Source: Oscillospiraceae bacterium
GTDB taxonomy: Bacteria; Bacillota; Clostridia; Oscillospirales; Oscillospiraceae
Direction: 5' to 3'
DNA: 64,000 nt
NCBI GenBank assembly: GCA_015067495.1
Contig: SVMI01000001.1
Location: 372,001-436,000 of the forward strand
The first letter of the stretch is position 1, and the number at the start of each line of letters is the position of its first letter. Below, one piece after another: positions 30,401 to 38,800 of this stretch. The notes beneath the pieces were generated by a model. That model ran no database searches. It saw only the letters and a program-made list of their open reading frames with translations, and was not told the origin of the DNA. The translations under genes and the position numbers were made by a program.

Positions 30401-31103
30401 CGTGGTGCGCAATCTGAGTGCTGACGATGTGACCCGCAGCGTGGAGCAGTTTGCGGCAAAGATCGGGGAAAGCCAGATGATTTTCATCCCCGGCGGCTTC
30501 TCCGGCGGCGATGAGCCGGATGGAAGTGCGAAATTTATAACGGCGTTTTTCCGCAATCCTGCCATCAAGGAGCAGGTATCCAAGCTTCTGGATGACCGGG
30601 ACGGCTTGATGCTGGGCATCTGCAACGGCTTCCAAGCACTGATCAAGCTGGGTCTTGTGCCTTTTGGCAGGATCGTGGACACCGACGATGCCTGCCCCAC
30701 TCTGACCTACAACACCATCGCCCGTCATCAGTCCAAGCTGGTGCGCACCCGGGTTTGCACCAACAAGAGTCCGTGGCTGGCGGGAACGGAGGTCGGTGAG
30801 ATCTACACCGTGCCGATCTCTCACGGCGAGGGTCGCTTCTATGCAAGCGAGGAGCTTGCACTGCAGCTGGCGGCGAACGGTCAGATCGCGACACAGTATG
30901 TGGATCTTGACGGCGTGCCGACGATGGATACGGCGTTCAACCCCAACGGCTCTCTGTTCGCCATCGAGGGCATCACCTCGCCCGATGGACGTGTCCTTGG
31001 CAAGATGGGTCACAGTGAGCGTTTTGCGGATGGACTTTATCGCAACGTTCCCGGTGAATACGACATGAAGCTGTTTGCTTCGGCAGTCAAATACTTCAAA
31101 TAA
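27417..31103 (+). CDS. purL: Phosphoribosylformylglycinamidine synthase, single-chain
   Basis: 1228 aa; [52 protein letters not shown], C-terminal GATase [16 protein letters not shown] / [18 protein letters not shown]. Confidence 0.95.
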   Translation: [1228 protein letters not shown]

Positions 31104-31107
31104 CAGC

Positions 31108-31136
31108 AAAGGTCCGCTCTATGAGCGGACCTTGTT
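31108..31136 (+). terminator. Rho-independent terminator after purL
   Basis: aggtccgctctatgagcggaccttgtt. Confidence 0.75.
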
Positions 31137-31189
31137 GCATTTTGGGATATTTGGAGCTATAATGAAGAAAATAGCGCAAAGGGGGACAG

Positions 31190-31432
31190 ATGATGAAAAA
31201 ACTGCATGTATTTTTAAGGGTATTCATTTTTGTGCAGCTGGGTTTTTGCGCAGGACGGGTGCTTGTGAATTATATCGACTATGTGCAGCATCCCCTTATG
31301 TATGCAACATGGTCTGCTCCGTGGTATACCGGGAGTCTGATCACCGTGATTTTGACGGCGATCACAGTCGCGATCACGACAGCTGCGTATTTCATTGTAG
31401 GACACGCGATCAAGAAAAGAGAGAAGGAATGA
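31190..31432 (+). CDS. Small membrane protein, hypothetical
   Basis: 80 aa with two hydrophobic segments; ATGA overlap with the next CDS. Confidence 0.55.
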   Translation: MMKKLHVFLRVFIFVQLGFCAGRVLVNYIDYVQHPLMYATWSAPWYTGSLITVILTAITVAITTAAYFIVGHAIKKREKE

Positions 31433-31800
31433 CGGTGAAAAAACTGGTATCGATTTTGCTGTGCATGATTTGTATTTTGGTGCTGGGCGGCTGCAGGGGG
31501 CAGGTGGCGCAGACGCCGGAAAGTGATCCCACTGAAACGACGCAGCCTGTATTGCGCGTTCCCAGTCCCTATTTTACCGGAAAGGTGCTGGAGAAATTTG
31601 ACGGCAGCTTCCTCGCAGAGGTGACGGATGTGGGCGACGGGAATCTGGCGGTGGGACAGCAGGTGGTTGTTCACATCAATACGCCGGACTGTCCTGATTT
31701 TGCTGTGGGCGATTTGCTGACTGTCTCCTTTGACGGCAAGATGACCTGTTCCCTGCCGCCGCAGGTGGTGGGCGTGGCGATCATCAAGAACAACGGATAA
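31429..31800 (+). CDS. Putative lipoprotein
   Basis: MTVKKLVSILLCMICILVLGGCRGQ lipobox. Confidence 0.65.
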   Translation: MTVKKLVSILLCMICILVLGGCRGQVAQTPESDPTETTQPVLRVPSPYFTGKVLEKFDGSFLAEVTDVGDGNLAVGQQVVVHINTPDCPDFAVGDLLTVSFDGKMTCSLPPQVVGVAIIKNNG

Positions 31801-31801
31801 A

Positions 31802-31843
31802 CAACCCGCGGTACTCATTGACTCATGAGTACCGCGGTTTTAA
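31802..31843. terminator. Strong hairpin terminator
   Basis: aacccgcggtactcattgactcatgagtaccgcggtttta. Confidence 0.8.
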
Positions 31844-31914
31844 GTATCATAGGGTTGGGGTCTTCAACGTTTCGTTTCGGACGTGCAATGTACGCCTCTA
31901 TATTCGATCGTATC

Positions 31915-31986
31915 GTAGGGCGGCCCCTTGGTGCCGCCACAATCACGCCTCAGTGTTGTAGTGGCGGGGGCAAGCACCCGCCCTAC
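31915..31986. repeat. Imperfect inverted repeat with 26-bp arms
   Basis: gtagggcggccccttggtgccgccac / gtggcgggggcaagcacccgccctac separated by 20 bp. Confidence 0.65.
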
Positions 31987-32010
31987 TGTGTTTGCGAATT
32001 GTTGGAAAAA

Positions 32011-33882
32011 TTATTTATGCTGGTCGAGGTAGATGAGCAGCACGGCGATGTCCGAGGGGCTGACGCCGGAGATACGTCCCGCCTGACCGAGGGAGAGGGG
32101 ACGGATCTGCGACAGCTTTTGGCGGGCTTCCAGACGCAGTCCCGTGATGGCTTCGTAGTCGATATCAGCAGGCAGCAGGCGGGCTTCCTCCTTGCGGAAT
32201 TCCTCTACCTGACGCTGCTGGCGTTCCAGATAACCTGCGTATTTGATCTGAATTTCCACCTCTGCGGTGATGGCTTCGGAAAGTGCCGGGCGACCTGCGT
32301 CGAAGGGAGCAAGGTCGGCATAGGTGATCTGAGGACGGCGCAAAAGGTCAGCAAGACGGGCGGAGTTTGCCACGGGGGCGGTGTCCTTTGCGGTGAGCAT
32401 GGCGTTCAGCGCATCGCTTGCGGGGATGCCGTTGGACTCCAGACGGCGGACTTCCCGGTGGACGGCGGCGTACTTTTCCTTCACCTGCTGCAGCCGTTCC
32501 GGCGGCACAAGACCGATGGCTGCACCCAAATGGGTCAGGCGTTGGTCAGCATTGTCCTGCCGGTGCAGAAGCCGGTACTCGGAGCGGCTAGTCATGATGC
32601 GGTAGGGTTCTTCTGTGCCCTTGGTGACCAGATCGTCGATGAGCGTGCCGATGTAGCTGGTCTCCCGGGTGAGGATAAAGGGGTCTTTTCCCTGAATTTT
32701 CAGGGCGGCGTTGATGCCGGCGATCAGACCCTGCACAGCAGCCTCCTCGTAGCCGGAGCTGCCGTTGAACTGACCTGCGCCGTAGAGACCGGCGATCAGC
32801 TTGGTTTCCAACGTGGGGAGCAGATAGGTGGGGTCGATGCATTCGTATTCGATGGCGTATGCCGGGCGCATCATTTCCGCCTGTTCAAGACCGGGGATGG
32901 TGTGCATCATATCAAGCTGCACGTCCTCAGGAAGGCTCGATGAGAAGCCTTGGATATACAGCTCCTCGGTGTCCAGTCCGCAGGGCTCGATGAACAGCTG
33001 ATGGCGGGGCTTTTCGGAAAAACGGTCGACCTTTGTCTCGATGCTGGGGCAGTAGCGGGGACCCACGCCGGAGATCGTGCCGTCGAAAATGGGACTGCGA
33101 TGGAAATTGGCGCGGATGATGTTGTGGGTGCGCTCGTTGGTGTAGGTCAGGTGGCAGACAGCGGAGTTATTGACCGGCGTTTCGGTACGGAAGGAGAAGG
33201 GCTCGGGGATGTCATCACCGGGCTGCAGCTCCATTTTGGAAAAGTCCACACTGCGGCGGTTGATGCGGGGCGGTGTGCCGGTTTTGAAGCGGCGCAGGGG
33301 AAGTCCCAGCGCGCGCAGGTTGTCCGCCAGTCCGATGGACGGATGCATGCCGTCAGGGCCTGAAGGGATGATGTTTTCACCGATGACGATGGTGCTGTCG
33401 AGGTACGTGCCGGTGGCGATGATGACCGCCTTGGCATCGTACTGCGCACCCAGCTGGGTGCGCACGCCGGTGACGGCGTCCTTTTCGGTCAGAACCTCGG
33501 TGATCTGTGCCTGCTTCAGCTGCAGGCGTTCCTGCTTTTCCAGCGTGTGCTTCATTACCTGCTGATATTGGCGGCGATCCGCCTGCGCCCGCAGGGAGTG
33601 GACGGCAGGACCTTTGCCCCGGTTGAGCATGCGGTACTGGATGCAGGCTTTGTCTGCTGCCAGTGCCATTTCGCCGCCCAATGCGTCCAATTCGCGCACC
33701 AAGTGACCCTTCCCCGTGCCGCCGATGGCGGGATTGCAGGGAAGGTTGGCAACGGCATCCAGATTGATGGTAAACAGGATCGTTTCAAGTCCCAGACGGG
33801 CGGCGGCAAGAGCGGCTTCAATGCCGGCATGACCGGCACCGATGACGGCAACGTCGCACGCGCCTGCGTGGTAGGTGGTCAT
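32011..33882 (-). CDS. mnmG: tRNA uridine-5-carboxymethylaminomethyl modification enzyme MnmG
   Basis: [62 protein letters not shown]. Confidence 0.95.
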   Translation of the reverse strand: MTTYHAGACDVAVIGAGHAGIEAALAAARLGLETILFTINLDAVANLPCNPAIGGTGKGHLVRELDALGGEMALAADKACIQYRMLNRGKGPAVHSLRAQADRRQYQQVMKHTLEKQERLQLKQAQITEVLTEKDAVTGVRTQLGAQYDAKAVIIATGTYLDSTIVIGENIIPSGPDGMHPSIGLADNLRALGLPLRRFKTGTPPRINRRSVDFSKMELQPGDDIPEPFSFRTETPVNNSAVCHLTYTNERTHNIIRANFHRSPIFDGTISGVGPRYCPSIETKVDRFSEKPRHQLFIEPCGLDTEELYIQGFSSSLPEDVQLDMMHTIPGLEQAEMMRPAYAIEYECIDPTYLLPTLETKLIAGLYGAGQFNGSSGYEEAAVQGLIAGINAALKIQGKDPFILTRETSYIGTLIDDLVTKGTEEPYRIMTSRSEYRLLHRQDNADQRLTHLGAAIGLVPPERLQQVKEKYAAVHREVRRLESNGIPASDALNAMLTAKDTAPVANSARLADLLRRPQITYADLAPFDAGRPALSEAITAEVEIQIKYAGYLERQQRQVEEFRKEEARLLPADIDYEAITGLRLEARQKLSQIRPLSLGQAGRISGVSPSDIAVLLIYLDQHK

Positions 33883-34565
33883 TCCTCTTCCTCCGTGGCG
33901 GTCTTCTTGGGGGTGGGCGGCAGGATGAAGGGCTTGCAGACCACCTCACAGCGGTTGATGGGTGTGCCGAGGGCGTGGAATTTTTCTTCGTAGCCGGTCA
34001 TGATACCCACGATGCCGTGTTCATGCAGATTGCGGGTCAGGGCGTTGATCTGCAGACCGCAGGCGGCGAACTCCTCGAGAGAGTACTCGAAAAGGGGCGC
34101 GTTGTCGGTTTTGAAATGGATCTCGCCGTTTTCGCGAACCACACGGCAGTATTTATCCAAAAATGTGCGGTGGGTCAGGCGGCGTTTGGCGTTTTTCTTC
34201 CGGGGCCACGGGTCGGGGAAGTTGATGAAAAGACGGTCGATTTCAGCCGTTTCAAAAACTTCCTCGATGCCCGCAACGTCCATATCGATATAGAAGACGT
34301 TGCTGAGGCCCATCGCCTGCGCCTTTTCCATAGCGACCACTACCGCTTCCCGGCAGCGCTCCACGGCAATGAGCAGGACATCAGGGTTGGCGGCGGCGGT
34401 TTCGGCGGTGAATTTGCCCTTGCCGCAGCCCACCTCCACCCACAGAGCGGTGCAGTCGGGCTTCAAATTGCGCCAAGCACCCTTATGAGTGGCGGGGTCT
34501 TCGATTCGGTAAGCAGCGCAGCGTTCCATGCGAGGCTCTAAATTGCGCATTTTTCTCATTCTCAT
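33879..34565 (-). CDS. trmB: tRNA (guanine-N7-)-methyltransferase
   Basis: [64 protein letters not shown]. Confidence 0.93.
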   Translation of the reverse strand: MRMRKMRNLEPRMERCAAYRIEDPATHKGAWRNLKPDCTALWVEVGCGKGKFTAETAAANPDVLLIAVERCREAVVVAMEKAQAMGLSNVFYIDMDVAGIEEVFETAEIDRLFINFPDPWPRKKNAKRRLTHRTFLDKYCRVVRENGEIHFKTDNAPLFEYSLEEFAACGLQINALTRNLHEHGIVGIMTGYEEKFHALGTPINRCEVVCKPFILPPTPKKTATEEEE

Positions 34566-34720
34566 GGTGTCATCCTCCGATGATACATACATTTTCAGCA
34601 CACTATTATAGCAGATAATCCCATATCCGTCAAAGTATTTCGAAAAATATCCCCCCCGTAGGCTTGCGCAATCGGTTTTTTTGGGGTATAATGCCCAAAA
34701 AGGACGAAGGAGGGGTCACC

Positions 34721-35062
34721 ATGAGCGATCATCACGAGCATGAACATGAGCATGATCACGCGTACATGCATGCCCACGGCATTGCCCATCATCACGGACA
34801 TGTACACGAAAATCAAAAGGCGGTGATCAACCGGCTTGCCCGTGCCATCGGACATCTGGAGAAGGTCAAGCGGATGGTTGAAAACGGTGAGGACTGCTCC
34901 GATGTTCTGGTACAGCTGGCGGCGGTGCGCTCCGCCATCGACAACACCGGCAAGGTGATCTTGCAGGATCACATGCGCCACTGCATGGTCGATGCGGTGG
35001 CGGCAGGGGACACAGATGCCATTGAGGATCTGTGCGATGCCATCGATAAGTTTATGAAGTGA
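34721..35062 (+). CDS. CsoR/RcnR-family metal-sensing repressor with His-rich N-terminus
   Basis: MSDHHEHEHEHDHAYMHAHGIAHHHGHVHENQKAVINRLARAIGHLEKVKRMVENGEDCSDVLVQLAAVRSAIDNTGKVILQDHMRHC. Confidence 0.88.
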   Translation: MSDHHEHEHEHDHAYMHAHGIAHHHGHVHENQKAVINRLARAIGHLEKVKRMVENGEDCSDVLVQLAAVRSAIDNTGKVILQDHMRHCMVDAVAAGDTDAIEDLCDAIDKFMK

Positions 35063-35063
35063 G

Positions 35064-35095
35064 AAAGAGGATCGCGGCTGCGATCCTCTTTTTTG
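35064..35095 (+). terminator. Rho-independent terminator
   Basis: agaggatcgcggctgcgatcctctttttt. Confidence 0.85.
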
Positions 35096-35106
35096 ACGGA
35101 ATGGTA

Positions 35107-35140
35107 TTGACAAACACAAATACTTCGTGTTACGATGTAT
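35107..35140 (+). promoter_or_regulatory. PadR promoter and candidate PadR operator
   Basis: TTGACA at 35107; interrupted palindrome ATAC-t-TCGT-gtt-ACGA-t-GTAT (35120-35140) over the -10 region. Confidence 0.6.
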
Positions 35141-35160
35141 TACGTAAGGGGAGGTATGGT

Positions 35161-35475
35161 ATGGATATACAACTGAAACGGGGTCTTCTGGACGTCTGCG
35201 TTCTGGCGGCGATCAAAAATGAAGAATCCTACGGCTACAAGATCATGAAGGATGTGAAGCCTTACATCGAGCTGTCCGAATCCACCCTATATACCATTTT
35301 GAAACGGCTGGAAACGGCGAACATGCTGACGGTGCGCACCGCCGAGCATGGCGGTCGGCTTCGCAAATATTACCGCATCACCGGGCAGGGCTTGAAACGG
35401 ATCGAGGAATTTCATCAGGAATGGAAGGAAATTATGTCGATCTACCGGTTTGTGACGAAGGAGGCAGAGAAATGA
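35161..35475 (+). CDS. PadR-family transcriptional regulator
   Basis: MDIQLKRGLLDVCVLAAIKNEESYGYKIMKDVKPYIELSESTLYTILKRLETANMLT. Confidence 0.93.
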   Translation: MDIQLKRGLLDVCVLAAIKNEESYGYKIMKDVKPYIELSESTLYTILKRLETANMLTVRTAEHGGRLRKYYRITGQGLKRIEEFHQEWKEIMSIYRFVTKEAEK

Positions 35476-36041
35476 CGAAACGTCAGTTTTTATTTTCCCT
35501 GCGGGATCGGCTGGAGGAGCTGCCACCGCAGGAAGTAGAGGAACGGCTGAATTTTTACAGCGAAATGATCGATGATCGGATGGAAGAAGGGCTTTCCGAG
35601 GAGGAGGCGGTCGCTTCTGTCGGCACAGTTGACCGGGTGGCGGCGCAGATCTTGGAGGAAACGCCGCCCGAAAAACGGAAGAGCTTCCCCAAAAGAAAGC
35701 TCAAGCCGTGGGAGATCACGCTGCTGGTGCTGGGAAGTCCGCTGTGGGTCAGTCTGCTGATCGGTGCGGCTGCGGTCGCGGTTTCGCTGTATGCCGCCGG
35801 GTGGGCGGTGATCGTGTCGCTATGGGCAGTTTTTGCTTCGCTGATCGGCTGCGCGCTGGGCGGCGTCATTGGCGGGATCGTGGCGGCATCTCTTAGCGGT
35901 GCTGCGGGTGCGGCATTGATCGGCGCGGGCATCCTCTGCGCCGGACTGGCGATTTTGATGTTCCTTGGGTGTCAGGCGGCGACGAAGGGAATTTGCCTGC
36001 TGACGAAGATGGTATTTACGAAGAGGGGGGCTGCGAAATGA
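35472..36041 (+). CDS. DUF1700-family membrane protein
   Basis: MTKRQFLFSLRDRLEELPPQEVEERLNFYSEMIDDRMEEGLSEEEAVASVG; ATGA overlap with padR. Confidence 0.85.
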   Translation: MTKRQFLFSLRDRLEELPPQEVEERLNFYSEMIDDRMEEGLSEEEAVASVGTVDRVAAQILEETPPEKRKSFPKRKLKPWEITLLVLGSPLWVSLLIGAAAVAVSLYAAGWAVIVSLWAVFASLIGCALGGVIGGIVAASLSGAAGAALIGAGILCAGLAILMFLGCQAATKGICLLTKMVFTKRGAAK

Positions 36042-37000
36042 AAAAAAGGACTGTTGTTTGGATCGTGGTCGCGGTTTCCCTTGTGCTGATCGGCGGCGGG
36101 ATCTTTAGCGGCGCGATGGCACTGGCAGGGTGGGATTTTTCTCTGCTTTCGACCCAAAAGTACACAACAAAGGCACATCAACTCGAGGATGCTTACACGA
36201 GCATATCCGTCAGGGGTGCGGCAACGGATGTTGAGATCGTACCGTCAGCAGATTCTGAAACGACGGTCACCTGCTATCAGCCGGAAAAGGTGAATCAGCT
36301 GGTCTGGGTAAACGACGGTGTGCTGAACATCGACATGCATGACGAGAGAAAGTGGTACGACCATATCGGCATCTTCTTTGATACGCCGAAGGTCACCATT
36401 GCCATCCCCGCGGGGGAATACGCCCGGCTTTTTGTGGAAACGGACACGGGTGATGTAACGATCCCGAAGGAATTTCAGTTTCAGCAACTGGAGATTTTGG
36501 GCAATACCGGCGATATCAAAAGCTCGGCTGCCTTTGAGCAAGGACTCTTGGGAACGACAACGGGCGACATCTGCATTGCGGATGTGACGGCAGGTAAATT
36601 ATCGGTGACAACTGCGACGGGGGATGTTGTGATCCGAAATGTCACGGCAGAGGGACTTTCCGTGAATGTGACCACCGGCGATGTGGAGCTGGACGCTATT
36701 CGCAGCGACTACGTGGAGACCAACGGAGAAACAGGTGATCTGAGCATGACGGATGTGATCACCGAGGGCGTGCTTGCGGCGGTGCGAACCACGGGAAGTA
36801 TTCGCTTTGACAAGTGTGACGGCGGGTGGCTGCTGCTCAGGAGCAAGACGGGCGACATCAGTGGCAGTCTGCTGACGGATAAGATCTTCCATGTGCGGAC
36901 GGCTACGGGAAGTGTGAACGTTCCGCAGACAAAAGAAGGCGGCGAATGCCGGGTGGAAACCACCACCGGCGACATTCGGATCAAGATTGCAAAGGTATAA
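36038..37000 (+). CDS. DUF4097-family beta-strand repeat protein
   Basis: Repeated TGDI/TGDV motifs (TDTGDVTIPKEF, TGDIKSSAAFEQ, TATGDVVIRNV, TTGDVELDAI); ATGA overlap. Confidence 0.85.
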   Translation: MKKRTVVWIVVAVSLVLIGGGIFSGAMALAGWDFSLLSTQKYTTKAHQLEDAYTSISVRGAATDVEIVPSADSETTVTCYQPEKVNQLVWVNDGVLNIDMHDERKWYDHIGIFFDTPKVTIAIPAGEYARLFVETDTGDVTIPKEFQFQQLEILGNTGDIKSSAAFEQGLLGTTTGDICIADVTAGKLSVTTATGDVVIRNVTAEGLSVNVTTGDVELDAIRSDYVETNGETGDLSMTDVITEGVLAAVRTTGSIRFDKCDGGWLLLRSKTGDISGSLLTDKIFHVRTATGSVNVPQTKEGGECRVETTTGDIRIKIAKV

Positions 37001-37017
37001 AAAAGCGGCACCCGATT

Positions 37018-37117
37018 GAGGCACACTCCGTAAGGAAGTGTGCCTCAATGATATCCGTTCCTCTGGGGAACGGGTGATATACCTTTGGTATGATATCGCT
37101 CTGCGAGCGATGATATA
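37018..37117. repeat. Three consecutive hairpins, two bounded by (T)GATAT boxes
   Basis: gaggcacactccgtaaggaagtgtgcctc; gatatccgttcctctggggaacgggtgatat; gatatcgctctgcgagcgatgatat. Confidence 0.6.
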
Positions 37118-37189
37118 TGCCTGGGTACATTGTTGTTATGGCAGGGGAATGCGTTTTTTCTCCCCCAGTCTTTTTGCTGCGCAAAAATC

Positions 37190-37216
37190 CAGCCCCCTCG
37201 TCAGAGGGGGCTGTTT
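37190..37216 (-). terminator. Terminator for the dacF-like gene
   Basis: cagccccctcgtcagagggggctg hairpin. Confidence 0.6.
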
Positions 37217-37222
37217 GTACTG

Positions 37223-38317
37223 TTATGCATCAACGTATTTGAAGAGCTTGAGGGTGTCGTTAAAGCGACCGTCCCGGGTCTCGCTGCCGAAGGCACCGAT
37301 GATCAGGTAGCCGTCCTCCACCATGAAGGTGGACAGCAGGCAGTTGCCCGCGGCACTGGTGTAGCCGGTCTTGCCGCCCACTGCCTGAGGGTGATAGAAC
37401 TCAGGGTAGCGATCCTGAAAAATGAGCTTGTTGGTGTTTGTCCACAGGATGTCCCGGGCGGTATTATGTACGATGGCGGTATATACCTTGGTTTGCATGC
37501 TTTCCATGATGCGCGAGGAGGTGAGGCACAGCTCACCAAGCCGTGCGGCATCTGCCAGCGACATGTAATGGTCGGGGTCGTGGTAGCCGTCGGGATTTTT
37601 GAAGTTGGAGTCGTTCATGCCCAGAAGCTGTGCCTGACGGTTCATTTCCCGGACGAAGGCCTCGTAATAGTAATACTCCGTTTCGTCCGTTGTGCCAAGA
37701 TATGCCTTGCCGGCGGCAACCGCCAGAACACGGGCGGCATCACCGCCGCTGGGCAGCAGCATACCGAGGATCAGGTCTGCCACACTCAGCTTGTCCTTGG
37801 GATTGAGCAGGGCAATGGAAGAATCGGAGGGCAGGGTATCGAGAATGTTGCCGACGGTGACGATGTCTGTGGGCTTCAGGTACAGCAGCGCCACGTAAGC
37901 GGTGTACAGCTTGGTGATGCTGGCGACATAGAGCTTATCGTGAATGTCGCCGGTGGTGAAGAGGAATTTCCCGGTGCGGCAATCGTAGACGAAAGCATCA
38001 CGGGACTGGAGGGAAGGACCTTCCGGCTCGGTGGGTTTTGTCGGCTCGGAGGGTGCAGTGGGAGTGGTGGGAGCCGTGGTTTCAGTGGGCTGCGAGGGCT
38101 GTGTCGGCTCTGAGGTGGGGGTGGTGCCTGTGGGGACTGTAGGGTCGGTGGCTGTAGGCACCGTAGGGTCGGTAGTGGGTTGAGGGATGGACGGCTTGGT
38201 AGACAGCGCGGGATTCTGAGAATCGGCAGGGCTGGCGACCATCACTGAGGATGCCAGCATAACGATCACCAATGCAATGATGATCAAAAAGCTGAGCTTC
38301 CGCTGCTGCTTGCGCAT
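37223..38317 (-). CDS. D-alanyl-D-alanine carboxypeptidase (DacF-like) with N-terminal Pro/Thr-rich linker
   Basis: DAFVYDCRTGKFLFTTGDIHDKLYVASITKLYTAYVALLYL; LLPSGGDAARVLA; VGGKTGYTSAAGNCLLS. Confidence 0.92.
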   Translation of the reverse strand: MRKQQRKLSFLIIIALVIVMLASSVMVASPADSQNPALSTKPSIPQPTTDPTVPTATDPTVPTGTTPTSEPTQPSQPTETTAPTTPTAPSEPTKPTEPEGPSLQSRDAFVYDCRTGKFLFTTGDIHDKLYVASITKLYTAYVALLYLKPTDIVTVGNILDTLPSDSSIALLNPKDKLSVADLILGMLLPSGGDAARVLAVAAGKAYLGTTDETEYYYYEAFVREMNRQAQLLGMNDSNFKNPDGYHDPDHYMSLADAARLGELCLTSSRIMESMQTKVYTAIVHNTARDILWTNTNKLIFQDRYPEFYHPQAVGGKTGYTSAAGNCLLSTFMVEDGYLIIGAFGSETRDGRFNDTLKLFKYVDA

Positions 38318-38407
38318 GGTATCCCTCCCTCGTGAAAAGTTATGGAAATATTATATCATTAATTAACAAATTGTCAACAAACAGCCGTGGCTGGTTTTGG
38401 GGATTTT

Positions 38408-38447
38408 TGAAAGTTGCATTTTTGGATGCAACTTTCTTTTTCTTTTC
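38408..38447 (+). terminator. Hairpin with T-tract in leader of phage-like module
   Basis: gaaagttgcatttttggatgcaactttctttttctttt, 11-bp perfect stem, about 30 bp upstream of terS-like ATG. Confidence 0.75.
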
Positions 38448-38473
38448 CCCCTTGGATGAAAGGGAGGAGTGCA

Positions 38474-38800
38474 ATGGAGGGCAAAAAGGGGTCAAAAACG
38501 CTGCAAAAACGGATCCGTGCGGGAACATTGACCCGGGAGGATGTAGCTCGGCGGTTGGCGGAGCTGGCGTTCGGTCGTGCCAATGACTGTGTGAAGCTGG
38601 TACTGGAGGAGGGGGTACAGATCGATGGGCTGGATTTGAGTCTGCTGCGGGAGCTGAAGCGGAATGACAAGGGAACGGTGGAGGTGCAGCTGGTGGATCG
38701 GCTCAAGGCTCTGGAGCAGCTTGCGCTGCTGGCGCAAGGTCAGGGGACAGATCTGGAATCCTTTCTGCAGGCGCTGCAGGGCGGCGGTGAAGAACCATGA
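38474..38800 (+). CDS. Terminase small subunit-like phage protein
   Basis: 108 aa helical protein directly upstream of, and overlapping, terL. Confidence 0.55.
   Translation: MEGKKGSKTLQKRIRAGTLTREDVARRLAELAFGRANDCVKLVLEEGVQIDGLDLSLLRELKRNDKGTVEVQLVDRLKALEQLALLAQGQGTDLESFLQALQGGGEEP

Noticed and set aside
29199-31109. 636-aa minus-strand ORF
   Set aside because: Antisense of purL; no domain signature.
37018-37048. gaggcacact hairpin as a terminator for DUF4097
   Set aside because: Perfect stem but no T-tract on either strand; kept only as part of the hairpin run.
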